DNA of 64,000 nucleotides from RPQJ01 sp963698735 (GTDB taxonomy: Bacteria; Pseudomonadota; Gammaproteobacteria; Steroidobacterales; Steroidobacteraceae). Shown in pieces: positions 62,723-64,000 of the stretch. How positions within the stretch are numbered: position 1 is the stretch's first letter; every line of letters starts with the position of its first letter. Where the stretch lies: the NCBI GenBank assembly GCA_963698735.1, contig CAVOSA010000035.1, forward strand, positions 1 to 64,000. Direction: 5' to 3'. The notes under the pieces are model-generated. The model worked only from the letters and a program-made list of their open reading frames with translations. It made no database searches and was not told the DNA's origin. Both the position numbers and the translations under genes were made by a program.

Positions 62723-63451
62723 ATGAGCCGAAAGTCGAAACGAAACCGGCCGGACCCGCAGCATTCGACGCAGGACCCGGCGGAGACAGCACGCAGCGGG
62801 CTTTTCGGCCGCCGCACGGTCCTGCTCGGTTCTATCGTTGCCCTGCTGCTCGCCCTGGTGGCCGGGATCGTCCTGTACCAGCGCGCGACGACGCAACCAG
62901 CGCAATCTGCCTTGGACCGCCAGGCGGCCCTCGCGAGCGATCATTCGCCGACGCTTGGCGATGCGACCGCCAGGGTGCACGTCGTCGAGTTCCTCGATCC
63001 CGCGTGCGAGACCTGCGCCCTCTTCTACCCCGTCATAAAGGAACTGATGGCCGAGAACCCCGGCAGGATCCGCTTGTCCGTCCGGCATGCCGCGTTTCAC
63101 GACGGCTCCGAGTACGTCGTTCGGCTGCTCGAAGCAAGCCGGAAGCAGGACAAGTACTGGCAGACACTGGAAGCCCTGTTCGCATCGCAGGCCCGATGGG
63201 CGCCACATCACACCGTGGAACCCGACCTGGTCTGGCCGGCGATTGCCGCCGTGGGCCTGGATGTCGAACGAGCCAAAGCCGACATGACGGCGGCGGACGT
63301 CACGCAGCGCGTCGAGAAGGACCGAACCGATGCCATGGCGCTCGCGGTCACCGCGACCCCGGAGTACTTCGTCAACGGCAGGCCACTGCCGAGCTTTGGC
63401 GAGGACCAGCTGCGAAGCCTGGTACAGGAAGAGCTGCAGCGCACCTATTGA
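62723..63451 (+). CDS. Membrane-anchored DsbA-like thioredoxin-fold protein
   Basis: 242 residues. A charged N-terminus is followed by one membrane helix (33-52) and a periplasmic DsbA-like domain. The active site is CETC (Cys95, Cys98) in LDPACETCALFYP, and the cis-Pro loop is TATPEYFVNG. CAGGAG precedes the ATG. Proteins of this type oxidise or isomerise thiols, or act in cytochrome c maturation; the function here is not determined. Confidence 0.88.
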   Translation: MSRKSKRNRPDPQHSTQDPAETARSGLFGRRTVLLGSIVALLLALVAGIVLYQRATTQPAQSALDRQAALASDHSPTLGDATARVHVVEFLDPACETCALFYPVIKELMAENPGRIRLSVRHAAFHDGSEYVVRLLEASRKQDKYWQTLEALFASQARWAPHHTVEPDLVWPAIAAVGLDVERAKADMTAADVTQRVEKDRTDAMALAVTATPEYFVNGRPLPSFGEDQLRSLVQEELQRTY

Positions 63452-63516
63452 TGGCGGCCTGACGACGCTGAGACGGAATACACTTCCACCCGGTCATCCA
63501 GGGCATCACCAGCGTA

Positions 63517-64000
63517 TCAGCGCGGCTTGCGCAGCAGATGCTCGGCAACCGCGCGGTATGCAGGCAGAGACGTAGGATCAATGTTCATGTTGCCGGCCAG
63601 CGGATGCGAAGCGAAGCGCGCGATCACCATTTCCGCCTTCGGATCGATGTAGATCGCCTGGCCGTGGACGCCCCGGGCCATGAACACGCCGTGGTCGTCG
63701 TGCGACACCCACCACTGGTAGCGGTAGCTCCAGCCGGGCAGCGTCTTGTAGCCCGCCGGCACGAAAGCCGCGGGGCTGCCGCCCCTGCGGATCTCGTCCA
63801 CGACGGACGCCGGAACGATCTGCTGGCCATTGAACCGGCCCTGCAACCGGATCATCTCGCCAAACCGCGCCATGTCCCGTAAGCGCGCATTGAAGCCGCC
63901 GGAAACGATCGGGGCACCGGACGGATCGAGGGCGATGAAGGCGTCGCTTTCGGCGCCAAGCCTGCCCCATATCCGCTCCTGAAGTACCGCGTCCGGTCGC
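63517..64000 (-). CDS. Serine hydrolase of the class C beta-lactamase family (5' truncated)
   Basis: The gene runs off the right edge; about 160 C-terminal residues are visible. Segments LQERIWGRLGAESDAF, SGGFNARLRDMARFGEMI and SYRYQWWVSHDDHGVFMARGVHGQAIYI match the C-terminal part of serine-hydrolase/beta-lactamase (PF00144) proteins. HGQ is the KTG-like motif position. The catalytic SxxK and YxN lie beyond the window. Beta-lactam hydrolysis should not be assumed; most members are esterases or peptidases. Confidence 0.82.
   Translation of the reverse strand, partial: RPDAVLQERIWGRLGAESDAFIALDPSGAPIVSGGFNARLRDMARFGEMIRLQGRFNGQQIVPASVVDEIRRGGSPAAFVPAGYKTLPGWSYRYQWWVSHDDHGVFMARGVHGQAIYIDPKAEMVIARFASHPLAGNMNIDPTSLPAYRAVAEHLLRKPR

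Noticed and set aside
61501..63462. A 653-codon plus-strand frame spanning the DUF885 and DsbA genes
   Set aside because: It crosses two well-supported genes on different strands or frames and has no domain.

Overview
This 64 kb window is a high-GC stretch of a bacterial chromosome, most likely a gammaproteobacterium (inference). The support is lipobox lipoproteins, outer-membrane beta-barrels ending in Phe or Tyr, PhoX, phenylalanine 4-hydroxylase, a Kef-type antiporter and DUF3604/DUF885 proteins. I saw no rRNA, tRNA, insertion sequence, prophage, CRISPR array or origin. No gene-free stretch exceeds 300 bases. GTG and TTG starts are common, and several adjacent genes overlap by a TTGA or ATGA tetranucleotide.

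Layout. 0-5.4 kb holds a truncated SOUL protein, an RlmL-like rRNA methyltransferase, a two-META-domain lipoprotein, a second methyltransferase, an NDH-2-like flavoprotein and a DUF502 membrane protein. 5.4-15.2 kb is a minus-strand run that looks like sulfate/phosphate-ester scavenging: arylsulfatase, OprP-like porin, alkylsulfatase, secreted HAD phosphatase and a TPR octaheme cytochrome, with a divergent LysR regulator. 15.2-28.2 kb is mixed: small lipoproteins, a patatin/Clp-fold/FAD-oxidase/dehalogenase operon with two frameshifts, an AraC regulator, a PpiC-HupE pair, phenylalanine hydroxylase and a phospholipase-D-like lipoprotein. 28.2-37.6 kb holds ExoD, TerC, a Kef antiporter, a DUF3604 protein, HhH and OmpA envelope proteins and an ankyrin protein.

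The centre of interest is 37.6-49.8 kb. A six-gene plus-strand operon encodes a TPR membrane protein, a five-helix protein with two His-x13-His helices (predicted diheme cytochrome b), a 21-heme cytochrome c, a 1514-residue cytochrome with 61 CXXCH motifs plus one CX3CH, a SPOR-TPR-beta-barrel outer-membrane protein and a lipoprotein. Divergent from it is a ferredoxin-flavoprotein whose FAD-binding elements are in permuted order. Together they read as a route from NAD(P)H or quinol, through heme b and a very long periplasmic or extracellular heme chain, to the outer membrane. This is a candidate extracellular electron-transfer system that does not match the MtrCAB layout.

49.9-64 kb is ordinary metabolism: a DDAH-type hydrolase with an upstream palindrome, a GFA protein, an XRE regulator with paired operators, several alpha/beta hydrolases, PhoX, a quinone oxidoreductase, a VLCAD-like acyl-CoA dehydrogenase, a DUF885 metallopeptidase, a DsbA-like protein and a truncated serine hydrolase. 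At least three loci (about 16.2, 18.66 and 27.9-28.1 kb) carry single-base frameshifts. They are either real decay or sequencing error and need read-level checking.
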